Below, in pieces: positions 34,563 through 43,019 of a stretch of 46,596 bases of DNA. The translations under genes and the position numbers were made by a program. A model generated the notes under the pieces. The model was not told the DNA's origin. It was given only the letters and a program-made list of their open reading frames with translations, and ran no database searches. Position 1 is the stretch's first letter; every line of letters begins with the position of its first letter. Source of the DNA: Shewanella algicola (GTDB lineage: Bacteria; Pseudomonadota; Gammaproteobacteria; Enterobacterales; Shewanellaceae); the NCBI RefSeq assembly GCF_014648035.1, contig NZ_BMQI01000041.1, forward strand, positions 1 through 46,596, in the 5' to 3' direction.

Positions 34563-36230
34563 ATGTTAGAGCCCTCAGTAGTCTCATTAAGTGCAGATAA
34601 AACCAAAGCAGAATTACGTGTGGTCCCCAATACACACGGGCCGATAACAGTAGAAGATATTACTCTGATACTGAGCCAGCCCGACTTTGTCATGTTATTC
34701 CCCATCTCTCCCGCCATCAATAAAGCCGTCACTGAAATCAATGCATTGTGTGGCCAAAAGCCCGGTGATCATGAACTCTTTTTTGTTATTGCTGAACGTA
34801 AGGATGGTTCGGTCCTAATTGAAGTCAGTGAAGATAAAATGCACGCAAGTATGACCATTAACTCGGCCTGGGGCGGTAAAGACATCAGTCTGCCAGATAT
34901 TCTGACGACACTGAAAAGCAAAAAAATAAAAATGGGCTTAAGTAAGCCAAGGATCATGGCACTAATGCAGCGCTTATCCATATTACCTCCAGGTGAAAGT
35001 TGCGAGGGGGTAATCGCAAATGGCAAACCTGCGGTTAATGGAGAAAATGCCGTGTTAAGCCGCAAAGTGGCCCTAGCTCGTGAGCGATTGCTGCAGCCTC
35101 AAGAACGTGAAGACGGCTCGGTAGACATGCGTAATTTAGGCGCGCTCATCACCGTAAAGCCCAATGACGTATTAATGGTAAAAACCCCTGCCACCATTGG
35201 CACTCCAGGTTTTAATGTTCATGGTGATGTACTGCAGCAAATGCCCGGCAAAGATAAGCCTATGGAGCCTGGCACAGGTACTAGCATACACCCTAAAGAT
35301 CCTAACAAGCTGATTGCCACCTTATCTGGGCAACCGGTAGAAAACCGCAAAGGCATGCAAGTCGATGACATGCTACAAATTAAAGATGTTGATGTCCGCT
35401 TTGGCCATGTCAATTTTAAAGGCAGTATTTTAATTACCGGTGACGTACACGAAGGCATGGAAGTGAAAGCCAGTGGCGATGTCACAGTAATGGGCTTTGT
35501 CGAGTCTGCCAGCATTGAAGCACAAGGCGATGTCATTGTGAGTAAAGGCGTCATTGGCCGTTTGATTAAAGAGCAAGAGCTCAGCACCAAAATTAAAGCG
35601 GGTGGTCAAATATGTGCTCAATTTGTCCAATACTCGCACCTAGAAGCGCAGGGCGATATTTTAGTCACTAAGCAATTACTGCACAGTAACTCAACGTCAT
35701 GTGGCAGCATTACGGTTAGTGACGCTCAATGTCGACGAGGCGACATTGTCGGAGGGATTGCTACCGCCAATAAAGGGATAAGAGCCATTGCCTTTGGCGC
35801 CACCGCGAGTACTAAAACAGTACTCTATTGTGCTATGCAACAGGATGTATTAAAACAACAATTAAAAGAGTTAGATGGCAGCATAAAAGCCATGGTGGTA
35901 GCCGGCCTAGAACTCGAAACAAGATTGCGTAAACTACCGCCAAAAAGTGAATGGCAAAACGATGCTGGCATGATTGAACAAGTCAAAATGATGTTAGATC
36001 AAAAGCATCAAATGACAGCAGAGCAAGGTAAAGAAGAGGTTGAATACAATCAACAACTCTGTGAAGTTGAGAACTATTATGACCATTACTTTATCAAAGC
36101 CGAAAAGCATATTTTCACCAACGTTGAAATCCACATTGGTAATGCCTTTAATCTTACCCAGCGAGAGCACGGGCCCTGTATGGTGAAGAACATCAATCAT
36201 GAGATATCATACGATTACAGTAACCGATAA
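34563..36230 (+). CDS. FapA/DUF342 family protein
   Basis: A 555-residue protein of the DUF342 or FapA (flagellar assembly protein A) family. The N-terminal about 160 residues are a variable part, followed by the conserved region (VNGENAVL, RNLGALITVKPNDVLM, GTPGFNVHGD, KDPNKLIA). A right-handed beta-helix follows in the middle, with Gly-Asp turns such as SILITGDVHEGMEVKASGD. Near 460-515 it has a likely coiled coil. The name comes from a Vibrio locus; its molecular function is unclear and it is found in bacteria without flagellar defects too. ATG is preceded by AAAGGATG. Followed at 48 bases by a DUF4144-like gene. Confidence 0.85.
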   Translation: MLEPSVVSLSADKTKAELRVVPNTHGPITVEDITLILSQPDFVMLFPISPAINKAVTEINALCGQKPGDHELFFVIAERKDGSVLIEVSEDKMHASMTINSAWGGKDISLPDILTTLKSKKIKMGLSKPRIMALMQRLSILPPGESCEGVIANGKPAVNGENAVLSRKVALARERLLQPQEREDGSVDMRNLGALITVKPNDVLMVKTPATIGTPGFNVHGDVLQQMPGKDKPMEPGTGTSIHPKDPNKLIATLSGQPVENRKGMQVDDMLQIKDVDVRFGHVNFKGSILITGDVHEGMEVKASGDVTVMGFVESASIEAQGDVIVSKGVIGRLIKEQELSTKIKAGGQICAQFVQYSHLEAQGDILVTKQLLHSNSTSCGSITVSDAQCRRGDIVGGIATANKGIRAIAFGATASTKTVLYCAMQQDVLKQQLKELDGSIKAMVVAGLELETRLRKLPPKSEWQNDAGMIEQVKMMLDQKHQMTAEQGKEEVEYNQQLCEVENYYDHYFIKAEKHIFTNVEIHIGNAFNLTQREHGPCMVKNINHEISYDYSNR

Positions 36231-36277
36231 TTCACTGTACAACTAATAGACCCAATCAACTGAGATTATTGTTCACT

Positions 36278-36652
36278 ATGCAGCAAATACATTGGCCAGC
36301 TATTTTGAAATTTGATCAAGATGATGAGCTTATGTATTTGGCCAACCATCAAGATTGGTTAAGCTTTATTTGTGCCAACCAATATACTGTTTGTTTTCAA
36401 GATCAGTTGATAGACAGCAGTGGTGATATCTACCTCATAGCAAAGCCACTTGCAGAAACCACCGCCACAGAAAAGAGCATTGCACAACTGCCGCACCTCG
36501 TGAAACAACCTCAATCAATAAACGTATTGCAAATATTGCCTTTAGTACGCCAATACGGTCAATTTCAAGGCCATTGTTGCAGCGCAAAAATTGTTTTCAC
36601 CACAATAGAGCAAGGTATTGCCACTGTTGCAGAGTTAGAACAGCTTTATTAA
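36278..36652 (+). CDS. DUF4144-like small cytoplasmic protein
   Basis: A 124-residue protein beginning MQQIHWPAILKFDQDDELMY. The start, with WPAILK and the following acidic LMYLANHQDW, matches what I recall for DUF4144, a small gammaproteobacterial family of unknown function. No signal or membrane segment. ATG at 36278 is preferred over TTG at 36269 because it begins the conserved part; the ribosome site is poor. Probably in one transcript with the FapA gene upstream. Confidence 0.7.
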   Translation: MQQIHWPAILKFDQDDELMYLANHQDWLSFICANQYTVCFQDQLIDSSGDIYLIAKPLAETTATEKSIAQLPHLVKQPQSINVLQILPLVRQYGQFQGHCCSAKIVFTTIEQGIATVAELEQLY

Positions 36653-36671
36653 CCCGAGTTCAGCTTTATTA
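36641..36671 (+). repeat. Small tandem duplication at the end of the DUF4144-like gene
   Basis: CAGCTTTATTA occurs at 36641-36651 and 36661-36671, exactly 20 bp apart, with GAGTT before each (with a four-base gap for the first). The stop codon lies in the first copy. Probably a replication slip; no function is implied. Confidence 0.5.
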
Positions 36672-36761
36672 GACAATAAACGCCTCAGCCCCATTGAGCA
36701 TCAAACAGCGCTCTGGCAAAATGCCCGCATACTCACCGTCTATAAGCTCTGAGAATCCTTA

Positions 36762-37925
36762 ATGGAATTACTAAATATTGAATGTCTAGGTAAACGCTTA
36801 CGACTAGAAGGCTCAATTGCCGGTTGGCAGCAACTTTATTGGGACAACCAACTGGTGTCACAAAAGTCAGCCAGTGCGAGTGACCAAGCTTTTCATATTC
36901 ACTCGTTTGAACTCACTCAACAATTTGCGCCACCGGTTAACCCCGTTGATGCACCTAATGACCATTTCGATGAGAATATGGCCAATCAGAATATTGCCAC
37001 CCACACCAAAGCAATTTCTGTGCGATTAGAAATAGACGTCAACTGGCAGCCTTTTCAACTCGACTATTGCTTACTTGTCGATGATGAACAGATCACGCAA
37101 GGGCAACGTACAGTCACAGATATTGAAAAACAAACACCTGAAGTGCCAGTCGCTAAAACGCAAAAACTCAGTGTTGTCGGCTTAGCTTCACTGGGGTTTA
37201 AGCTTCTTAAAAGCGCCAAAGTGGTTAAAGTATTATTTGCAGGCGCCAGTGTTGCCGCATACTCATGGCTATTTTCGCTAGAGTTTGCGTTAGCGCTCAT
37301 TGGTTGTTTAGTGTTTCATGAGTACGGTCATATTAGGGCAATGAAACACTTTGGCATGAAAACCAAAGGCATTTATCTAATCCCGTTTGTAGGCGGGTTG
37401 GCCTTAAGCGATGAGCGAATTAACACTCGCTGGCAAGATGTCTATATCTCGATTATGGGGCCGACATTTGGACTGATTTTATCTGTCATCAGCTTAGGTC
37501 TGTACTGGATCACCGGCAATATCTTTTTTGCCGGACTCGCTAGCTTTAATGCACTACTCAATCTATTTAATTTATTACCGATTTTACCACTCGATGGCGG
37601 CCATATTTTAAAAAGCATCAGCTTTTCAATGAACAGCATGGTCGGCCTAATCGCCTGTGTTTTAGGTGCCGCTGCAGGTGTATTTATCAGCTACACCTTA
37701 GGTCTTGCTCTATTAGGCTTTTTACTGCTGATTGGTAGTGTAGAAATTGTCTTTGAATGGCGCGGTCGTCATCAAAGCCACTTACTCCCGCTTGACCGAT
37801 ATGGACAAATTTTCTCAACCGTGTGGTATTTATTAACGGTTGCTGGCTTAGTGGGGATTATTTGGTATTTTGCGAGTTCAGGTGACGATATGTTAGCGAT
37901 ACCACTGCAAATCCTTGGCAGCTAA
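36762..37925 (+). CDS. M50-family intramembrane metalloprotease (site-2 protease type)
   Basis: A 387-residue membrane protein. Residues 1-130 are a soluble region with no family I recognise. Then about six membrane helices with HEYGH at 186-190 (zinc site HExxH), and the second site motif LPLDGGH with Asp278. Such proteins cut transmembrane substrates within the membrane. No PDZ domain is visible, so it is not RseP. MGLPxxxG context NLLPILPLDGG agrees with group III site-2 proteases. The substrate is unknown. ATG is preceded by GAGAATCCTTA. Ends at a terminator shared with the gene on the opposite strand. Confidence 0.85.
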   Translation: MELLNIECLGKRLRLEGSIAGWQQLYWDNQLVSQKSASASDQAFHIHSFELTQQFAPPVNPVDAPNDHFDENMANQNIATHTKAISVRLEIDVNWQPFQLDYCLLVDDEQITQGQRTVTDIEKQTPEVPVAKTQKLSVVGLASLGFKLLKSAKVVKVLFAGASVAAYSWLFSLEFALALIGCLVFHEYGHIRAMKHFGMKTKGIYLIPFVGGLALSDERINTRWQDVYISIMGPTFGLILSVISLGLYWITGNIFFAGLASFNALLNLFNLLPILPLDGGHILKSISFSMNSMVGLIACVLGAAAGVFISYTLGLALLGFLLLIGSVEIVFEWRGRHQSHLLPLDRYGQIFSTVWYLLTVAGLVGIIWYFASSGDDMLAIPLQILGS

Positions 37926-37967
37926 TTTAAGCTCAAGGCCTCTCGAGCAACTTCATTCAGTCAAAGC

Positions 37968-38003
37968 AAAAACGCCTACTAAATGCAGGCGTTTTTATTA
38001 TTT
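37968..38003. terminator. Bidirectional terminator
   Basis: The stem is 37968-37977 with 37987-37996. U tracts follow in both directions, ending the M50 gene on the plus strand and the desuccinylase-like gene on the minus strand. Confidence 0.85.
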
Positions 38004-38007
38004 TTGT

Positions 38008-39117
38008 TTACAGCGTAAATACATTGGTCATCACTTTATACAGCTCGGTACCTTGATGCACCGACGCTGATGCAAAGTGCAAAATAGGCACACAATCCAT
38101 TGGCAAACTTATCACTTGATGCGCCTCATCAGTGCCATATAAGTCCATACGCAATATATTCACTAATGGCTGACCGGCATTAAGTGGTTGGCCGACCACT
38201 GCGCAATATTCAATTAAACCCGCTTTAGGTGCATGAAACTTCTTATAGTCTTTTAAGTAGCAACCAAAGCGCGTCATATTAGCCGGCTCTACTTTTTCGC
38301 GGATCACCCCTCGATGACTTAAATACGCCAAAATACCTTTAGCATCTTCCAGTGCATCAGCTAAATCAATCCGCTCCTGGCTAGCCAGCTCTAGGGTAAA
38401 TGCCGACACAGGCACAGTGAATTCACGCCCATGTTGTGCGGCAAAATCTGTGAGTTGCCACCAGGGACAAAATGCCGCCTCATCCATTGCGCCACCAAAG
38501 CTATTAGGTATAACCAAAGTGTAAGGAATAGAGAAAAAACGCGCTGCATCAATGTCGTACTCAGGGCAATACAAATGCTTACATGACTTAGGTCCGGTAT
38601 GTAAATCCAGTACGATATCTGCCTTGTGTGCCATTGATTGCAAGCTTACGGCTAGCCTATGGCCTGTTGTGATACCAAAAGGCTGATTGAGCCTTGCTTG
38701 GCACGACTCAACCAACGTTGCACGGTATGCATTAAATAACCCATCATTGGTTAAATGTTGATGCTCTGCATACTAGGCCGTTAAATCAATATTATGGTCA
38801 AAATATTCACGGTTCCAATTCACCCCAGTGATCGGGTCAAACCGCCCTAAGGTAAACTCGCCACTTTTTTGATTAATGCCCAACGGATTTGCCAAGGGAG
38901 CCAGCTTGATATCACCAAGTACATCGTAGCCTTCGAGCAAGGTCATCAGTTGATAAATAACCGCATTACCTTGCACTTCAGCACCATGAACATTGGCCTG
39001 AATATACACGCTTGGTGCCGCATTATCAGAGCCTTGAATATCATAAAGCGGTATGCTGAGGGCTTGCCCTGTGGCAAGCTCTCCCACTTGTATATTCGAC
39101 CTTATCACCTTACTCAT
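38008..39117 (-). pseudogene. Succinylglutamate desuccinylase/aspartoacylase-family gene with one in-frame amber stop
   Basis: A zinc deacylase of the AstE/aspartoacylase (M14-like) group, 370 codons from ATG at 39117. One TAG at 38773-38775 (codon 115) breaks it. Both sides are in the same frame and continue smoothly: DHNIDLTA, stop, YAEHQHLTNDGLFNAYRATL. The zinc site VHGAEVQGN lies before the stop and DLHTG and the C-terminal half after it. The simplest reading is a CAG to TAG change. Reinitiation at ATG 38715 would lack the first zinc ligands. The gene begins three bases past the lysC stop, so it is in the lysine-riboswitch transcript. The substrate is not known. Confidence 0.85.
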
Positions 39118-39120
39118 CAA

Positions 39121-40500
39121 TTACGACTCAAACAGATTTTGATGCAAAGCATTAACCACTTGCGCCGCTTCTGGCTCAGACACTAACACGCACAAATTAT
39201 GCGGACTCGCACCTTGACAAATCATGCGCACATTATGGTTTTCAAGCACCTGGAACACGCGGCTACAAATACCGGCCGTAGACGCAATGCGATTACCAAT
39301 AATCGCAATTAGCGCTAAATTATCTTCAACACGTACACGACAGTGCTGAGACAGCTCTTGCAGCAATGACTCGCTCAGTAAACCCTGACCACTTGAGTCT
39401 GAACCGGTCTTATCTAAGGTCAGCGATACGTTAACTTCAGAGGTGGTAATTAAATCTACTGAAATTTTATGGCGTGCAAGTGTGGCAAAGGTTTCCGCTA
39501 AAAAGCCCTGTGCATGGAGCATTTGTAAACTATGCAAATTCAATAAAGTTTGATCGCGGCGTAATGCCACTGCACGAAAAACAGGTGTATCTTCAACTTG
39601 ATGACGGATCCATGTACCGCCCATTTCAGGAGCTTTACTGGAACCCACAAACACCTGAATTTTTTGTCTTACCGCAGGTAAAATGGTTGCAGGATGCAAC
39701 ACTTTAGCACCAAAGGTTGCCATTTCTGCTGCTTCGTTAAAGCTGATTTCGGCAATTGGGCGTGCATTAGGTGCCAGCCTTGGGTCTGTGGTATAAATCC
39801 CGGCAACATCGGTCCAAATCTCTACCGCTGTGGCACTTAATGCTTCGGCAAGTAGCGCTGCAGAATAATCACTACCACCACGGCCAAGTGTAGTCGTACG
39901 GCCATCTTGGTCTGCACCAATAAACCCTTGAGTCACGATGACGTATTTTGATAGCAGCGGTTTTAATAAATCGCCCGCCAACGAAGCTATCGCTTCAATA
40001 TGTGGCTCTGCACGGCCAAAATGGCTATCAGTACGAAGCACCTGACGTACGTCAAAATGATCAGATGCAGTGCCCTTTTCACGGATAACAGCAGAAAATA
40101 GAATCGATGAACATTGCTCACCGGTAGAAAGCAATTCGTCCATAATCGCCTTACTGCGATCAAGCTCTAACGACTCACTTAACACAGACATACGGCTCAG
40201 AATTTTATCAATACTTGCCGCAACATCTTGTGGGCGCCCCACCTCATCTAAAATGGCGTATTGAATTTGCGCAATTTGCTTTAACAGCGCTAAACGGCGC
40301 TCATCGTTCACATTCGCTTGTGTTAGCTCGACCAATAAATTAGTCACACCACTTGACGCACTCACCACCACTAAACGCGTTGCAGGGTTTGCTAACACAA
40401 TATCAGCACAACGACTCATTGATGCATAATCAGCTACAGAGGTACCGCCAAATTTAGCGACGACTAATTCGGGACGAATATCTTGAGAAGCAGTGCTCAT
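39121..40500 (-). CDS. lysC: Aspartate kinase, lysine-sensitive type
   Basis: First enzyme of the aspartate pathway to lysine, threonine and methionine: phosphorylates aspartate. The 459-residue protein has KFGGTSV near the N-terminus, TLGRGGSDYSA, and EIWTDVAGIYTTDPR of the kinase domain (to about 290), and two C-terminal ACT domains (about 310-459) for lysine feedback. It matches E. coli LysC (449 residues). The ATG at 40500 has GGAGG upstream; the longer frame is rejected. It is preceded by a lysine riboswitch at 40640-40803, which confirms the identity. Confidence 0.96.
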   Translation of the reverse strand: MSTASQDIRPELVVAKFGGTSVADYASMSRCADIVLANPATRLVVVSASSGVTNLLVELTQANVNDERRLALLKQIAQIQYAILDEVGRPQDVAASIDKILSRMSVLSESLELDRSKAIMDELLSTGEQCSSILFSAVIREKGTASDHFDVRQVLRTDSHFGRAEPHIEAIASLAGDLLKPLLSKYVIVTQGFIGADQDGRTTTLGRGGSDYSAALLAEALSATAVEIWTDVAGIYTTDPRLAPNARPIAEISFNEAAEMATFGAKVLHPATILPAVRQKIQVFVGSSKAPEMGGTWIRHQVEDTPVFRAVALRRDQTLLNLHSLQMLHAQGFLAETFATLARHKISVDLITTSEVNVSLTLDKTGSDSSGQGLLSESLLQELSQHCRVRVEDNLALIAIIGNRIASTAGICSRVFQVLENHNVRMICQGASPHNLCVLVSEPEAAQVVNALHQNLFES

Positions 40501-40559
40501 AGCGATGCCTCCGCGATTGGCGAAAGACAATAAAAAAAGATGTGATTTACTAACATGAT

Positions 40560-40640
40560 ATACACTCCGAACACACTACGTTCGAAGAGCCTGGTGCTAA
40601 GATAACGCACCCTTAAAGAAGGGAAACAGCAATCATCACC
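40560..40640 (-). promoter_or_regulatory. Riboswitch expression platform and lysC leader
   Basis: Downstream of the aptamer, CACCAGGCTCTT (minus strand) can pair with the 3' arm of P1 (AGCTTCTGGTG), so the two folds exclude each other. An 8-bp hairpin, CTTCGAAC with GTTCGGAG, follows near 40563-40585. A seven-U run lies near 40531-40540 ahead of the lysC start. Whether control is by termination or by hiding the ribosome site is not clear. Confidence 0.55.
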
Positions 40641-40803
40641 AGAAGCTCTCCACCAAAAAACAGGTGACAATCGTTAGGATTCAGCCTATACGACCGGTAC
40701 CAATGTGTGCCACACAATTTGATACCTCGGCGCTAATCTCCCTCGTAAGTTGTCATCGGATTGGCATCCTCAAACTTACTACCTAGTTAACGCTCCTCTT
40801 CTG
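40640..40803 (-). ncRNA. Lysine riboswitch (L box) aptamer of lysC
   Basis: On the minus strand CAGAAG (40803-40798) and CTTCTG (40645-40640) close the P1 stem. Conserved core pieces match the known lysC leaders: AGAAGAGGAGCG, GGTAGTAAG, GCGCCGAGGT, GGCTGAATCC and TTGTCACC, in the order found in E. coli lysC. A short CCTCC/GGAGG hairpin (40806-40819) precedes it, as in E. coli. Lysine binding should lower lysC expression. Confidence 0.93.
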
Positions 40804-40826
40804 TGCCTCCCTAAGGAGGGACTTGA

Positions 40827-40856
40827 AAAATAGCAACAAACCCACTGACAAGTCAA
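40827..40856 (-). promoter_or_regulatory. Probable sigma70 promoter of lysC
   Basis: On the minus strand, -35 TTGACT (40856-40851) and -10 TATTTT (40832-40827) are spaced 18 bp. Transcription would begin at about 40820, right before the riboswitch leader hairpin. Confidence 0.5.
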
Positions 40857-41095
40857 TCAACAATCGTAGTAAAAATACACTATTTTACTTATATCCATCT
40901 TAATTCAAACAATACAGGCTATTTGCTAAAAATTTACATGCCAGCAACAAGATTGTTCTTTGTAGTGAAAAATCATGCAATAATCCAATAAAAAAACGAA
41001 GAAAGCGCAATAACTAAGACAAAGCATAATCATTGGACCCGAATTAGATACAATAATCAATTTACTTATAAAACACCGTCTTCACGGAGCAAAGA
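40857..41095. other. Gene-free region upstream of lysC
   Basis: This AT-rich stretch lies between the lysC promoter and the DUF3293 stop. It has no open frame or structured repeat I can support. Any terminator for the DUF3293 gene should be here but none is obvious. Confidence 0.4.
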
Positions 41096-41536
41096 TTAAA
41101 TACGAGCACTGATATCAGGCAGCTCACTAACTAGGCGTAACCTATGATTAAAAATACCCATTTCTATCTCAGGCATTACCGTGTCAACACAAGCGACCAA
41201 AGATAACCGCCCCTGATTAACATAGTAGATAGCATGTTGATTAAACTCTCTCCCTAGCTCAAGCGCTTGTTCTTTATCGATAAAAATGGCCCAACTTTTC
41301 TCCATGTGAGATAAATCTGGTGCCGCACCGATTAATGAACGGTATGGGCTTTTATATTGTTGGATTTTGAATTGAAGCTGGCGATCGAGCAAACGGTTTT
41401 GAGAAGGAGTGAGTAATAAACCATGAGGGTTGTGCGCGGTAACAATAGCAAATGGGTAATCATGTGAAAGACGTTGCGTCAGCAAAAAATGCGTGCTTTG
41501 GTAGTCATGCCACAATCTATCGATAACATTTTCCAT
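41096..41536 (-). CDS. DUF3293 family protein
   Basis: A 146-residue cytoplasmic protein. It shows the family pattern FAIVTAHNPHG near residue 30, a conserved SQN, a central Tyr/Pro-rich strand, and HMEKSWAIF. The DUF3293 function is not known. ATG at 41536 has no strong ribosome site. It is alone, divergent from the arcA leader. Confidence 0.8.
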   Translation of the reverse strand: MENVIDRLWHDYQSTHFLLTQRLSHDYPFAIVTAHNPHGLLLTPSQNRLLDRQLQFKIQQYKSPYRSLIGAAPDLSHMEKSWAIFIDKEQALELGREFNQHAIYYVNQGRLSLVACVDTVMPEIEMGIFNHRLRLVSELPDISARI

Positions 41537-42225
41537 AATATTAATTCGTCAATTTAAGCCAAAATTAGTTTAGCAGAGCCTTATGGATTCTTAAAGGTTG
41601 TGACATCAGTCACAAGTATAATATTTAAAATAGGTTTAAAATTATAATGTTATAGAGGTTAATCTTTCATATACCTGACAGTTATATTAATTTTTTAACA
41701 TTTAATTTGTTAACAAATGTCTAAAACGAGTACAATAATGATTACCAGCTGTTAAATCGACTAGATAAGCTAGTAACAATAGTTTAAACCATCTCTTTCA
41801 CTATAGTGTTTTAAACAAGTTCACTGGAAGTTAACTACGTTGATGTGCTTAGTTTACACTTGAACGATTTATGTTCTACATTTAATAAACTAATGACAAG
41901 AACAGCTTTACGATTAAATTAAGTTTGCAACAAATGGAACTATCTCGATAAATCGTATTCATAGTAGTAAGCCAATTGGCAAAAAATTTAACTTATTAGG
42001 CACTAACATGCATTTTGCATCGGCGTAATGAGATTGACTATACGCAAGACAACTCAGTAACCAAAGATAGCGTTACATCAAACGAGTTAAATAAGAGTGT
42101 TTTATTCAGGGCAGACATAGATAAACACCATAAAAATACTGGAGTATCAGCGTTAATTAATGCGCGATAACAACTTACTAGCAACGAAACGCTAGAGTCG
42201 AATTTTATAAAATTAGGTAAATATC
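41537..42225 (+). promoter_or_regulatory. arcA: Long leader and promoter region of arcA
   Basis: 689 bases without a gene, highly AT-rich. An ArcA-like site lies at 41696-41710: its minus strand reads ACAAATTAAATGTTA, 12 of 15 matches to GTTAATTAAATGTTA. That would allow autoregulation. A frame of 11 codons (MRDNNLLATKR) starts at about 42160, with GGAG too far upstream to trust. Long leaders are known for arcA in relatives. Confidence 0.5.
41696..41710 (-). promoter_or_regulatory. ArcA-like binding site
   Basis: The minus strand reads ACAAATTAAATGTTA, matching the last 12 bases of the ArcA consensus GTTAATTAAATGTTA. The site lies about 515 bp upstream of the arcA start and 160 bp upstream of the DUF3293 gene. 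Confidence 0.35.
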
Positions 42226-42942
42226 ATGCAAAACCCGCACATTCTGATTGTTGAAGACGAAGCCGTAACCCGTAATACATTGCGCAGTATTTTTGAAGCC
42301 GAAGGCTATGTTGTGACAGAAGCTAACGACGGCGCAGAAATGCACAAAGCCATGCAAGATAATAAAATTAACCTAGTGGTGATGGACATTAACTTGCCAG
42401 GCAAAAACGGGTTATTACTTGCTCGCGAATTACGTGAAATAAATAATATTGGTCTTATTTTCTTAACCGGCCGTGATAACGAAGTTGATAAAATCCTTGG
42501 TCTTGAAATTGGCGCAGATGACTACATCACCAAGCCTTTCAACCCGCGTGAATTAACAATTCGTGCTCGTAACCTATTAACTCGCGTAAACAGTGCTGCA
42601 GCAGAAACAGAAGAAAAAGGTTCTGTTGAATATTACCGTTTCAATGGCTGGAGCTTAGAAATTAACAGCCGTTCTTTAGTGAACCCACTAGGTGAATCTT
42701 ATAAGCTTCCACGCAGCGAATTCCGTGCGATGCTTCACTTTGTTGAAAACCCTGGTAAGATTTTAACTCGTGCTGATTTACTATTAAAAATGACAGGCCG
42801 TGAGTTAAAGCCTCATGACCGCACTGTTGACGTCACAATCCGTCGTATTCGTAAGCATTTTGAAAGCTTAGCTGATACGCCAGAAATCATCGCGACTATC
42901 CACGGTGAAGGCTATCGCTTTTGTGGTGACTTAGAAGACTAA
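42226..42942 (+). CDS. arcA: Two-component response regulator ArcA
   Basis: Global redox regulator, 238 residues, of the OmpR class. The receiver domain has the acidic pair VEDE, phosphoacceptor Asp54 (VMDINLPGKNG), and Lys in DDYITKPFNPREL. The winged helix lies at about 140-235 (DRTVDVTIRRIRKHFE, GEGYRF). In Shewanella ArcA is paired with ArcS and HptA rather than a full ArcB. No sensor gene is near, as in E. coli. The ATG follows TTAGGTAAATATC. A terminator lies right after. Confidence 0.96.
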   Translation: MQNPHILIVEDEAVTRNTLRSIFEAEGYVVTEANDGAEMHKAMQDNKINLVVMDINLPGKNGLLLARELREINNIGLIFLTGRDNEVDKILGLEIGADDYITKPFNPRELTIRARNLLTRVNSAAAETEEKGSVEYYRFNGWSLEINSRSLVNPLGESYKLPRSEFRAMLHFVENPGKILTRADLLLKMTGRELKPHDRTVDVTIRRIRKHFESLADTPEIIATIHGEGYRFCGDLED

Positions 42943-42960
42943 TCTTGTAGGTTATCCAAT

Positions 42961-42991
42961 AAAAAAACCAGGTGATTAACCTGGTTTTTTT
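42961..42991. terminator. Bidirectional terminator between arcA and the peptidase
   Basis: An 11-bp stem (42963-42973 with 42979-42989), loop GATTA, and U tracts both ways. It ends arcA and the minus-strand gene at 43020. Confidence 0.92.
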
Positions 42992-43019
42992 ATGTCCGCT
43001 TTTAGCGATTAATTTATGA

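Noticed and set aside
38773..38775. TAG read as pyrrolysine
   Set aside because: Pyrrolysine needs dedicated tRNA and synthetase genes, not expected in this lineage. The residue is not at a catalytic position. A nonsense mutation is simpler.
42160..42195. 11-codon frame MRDNNLLATKR upstream of arcA
   Set aside because: The GGAG is too far from the ATG, and the frame is too short to distinguish from chance.
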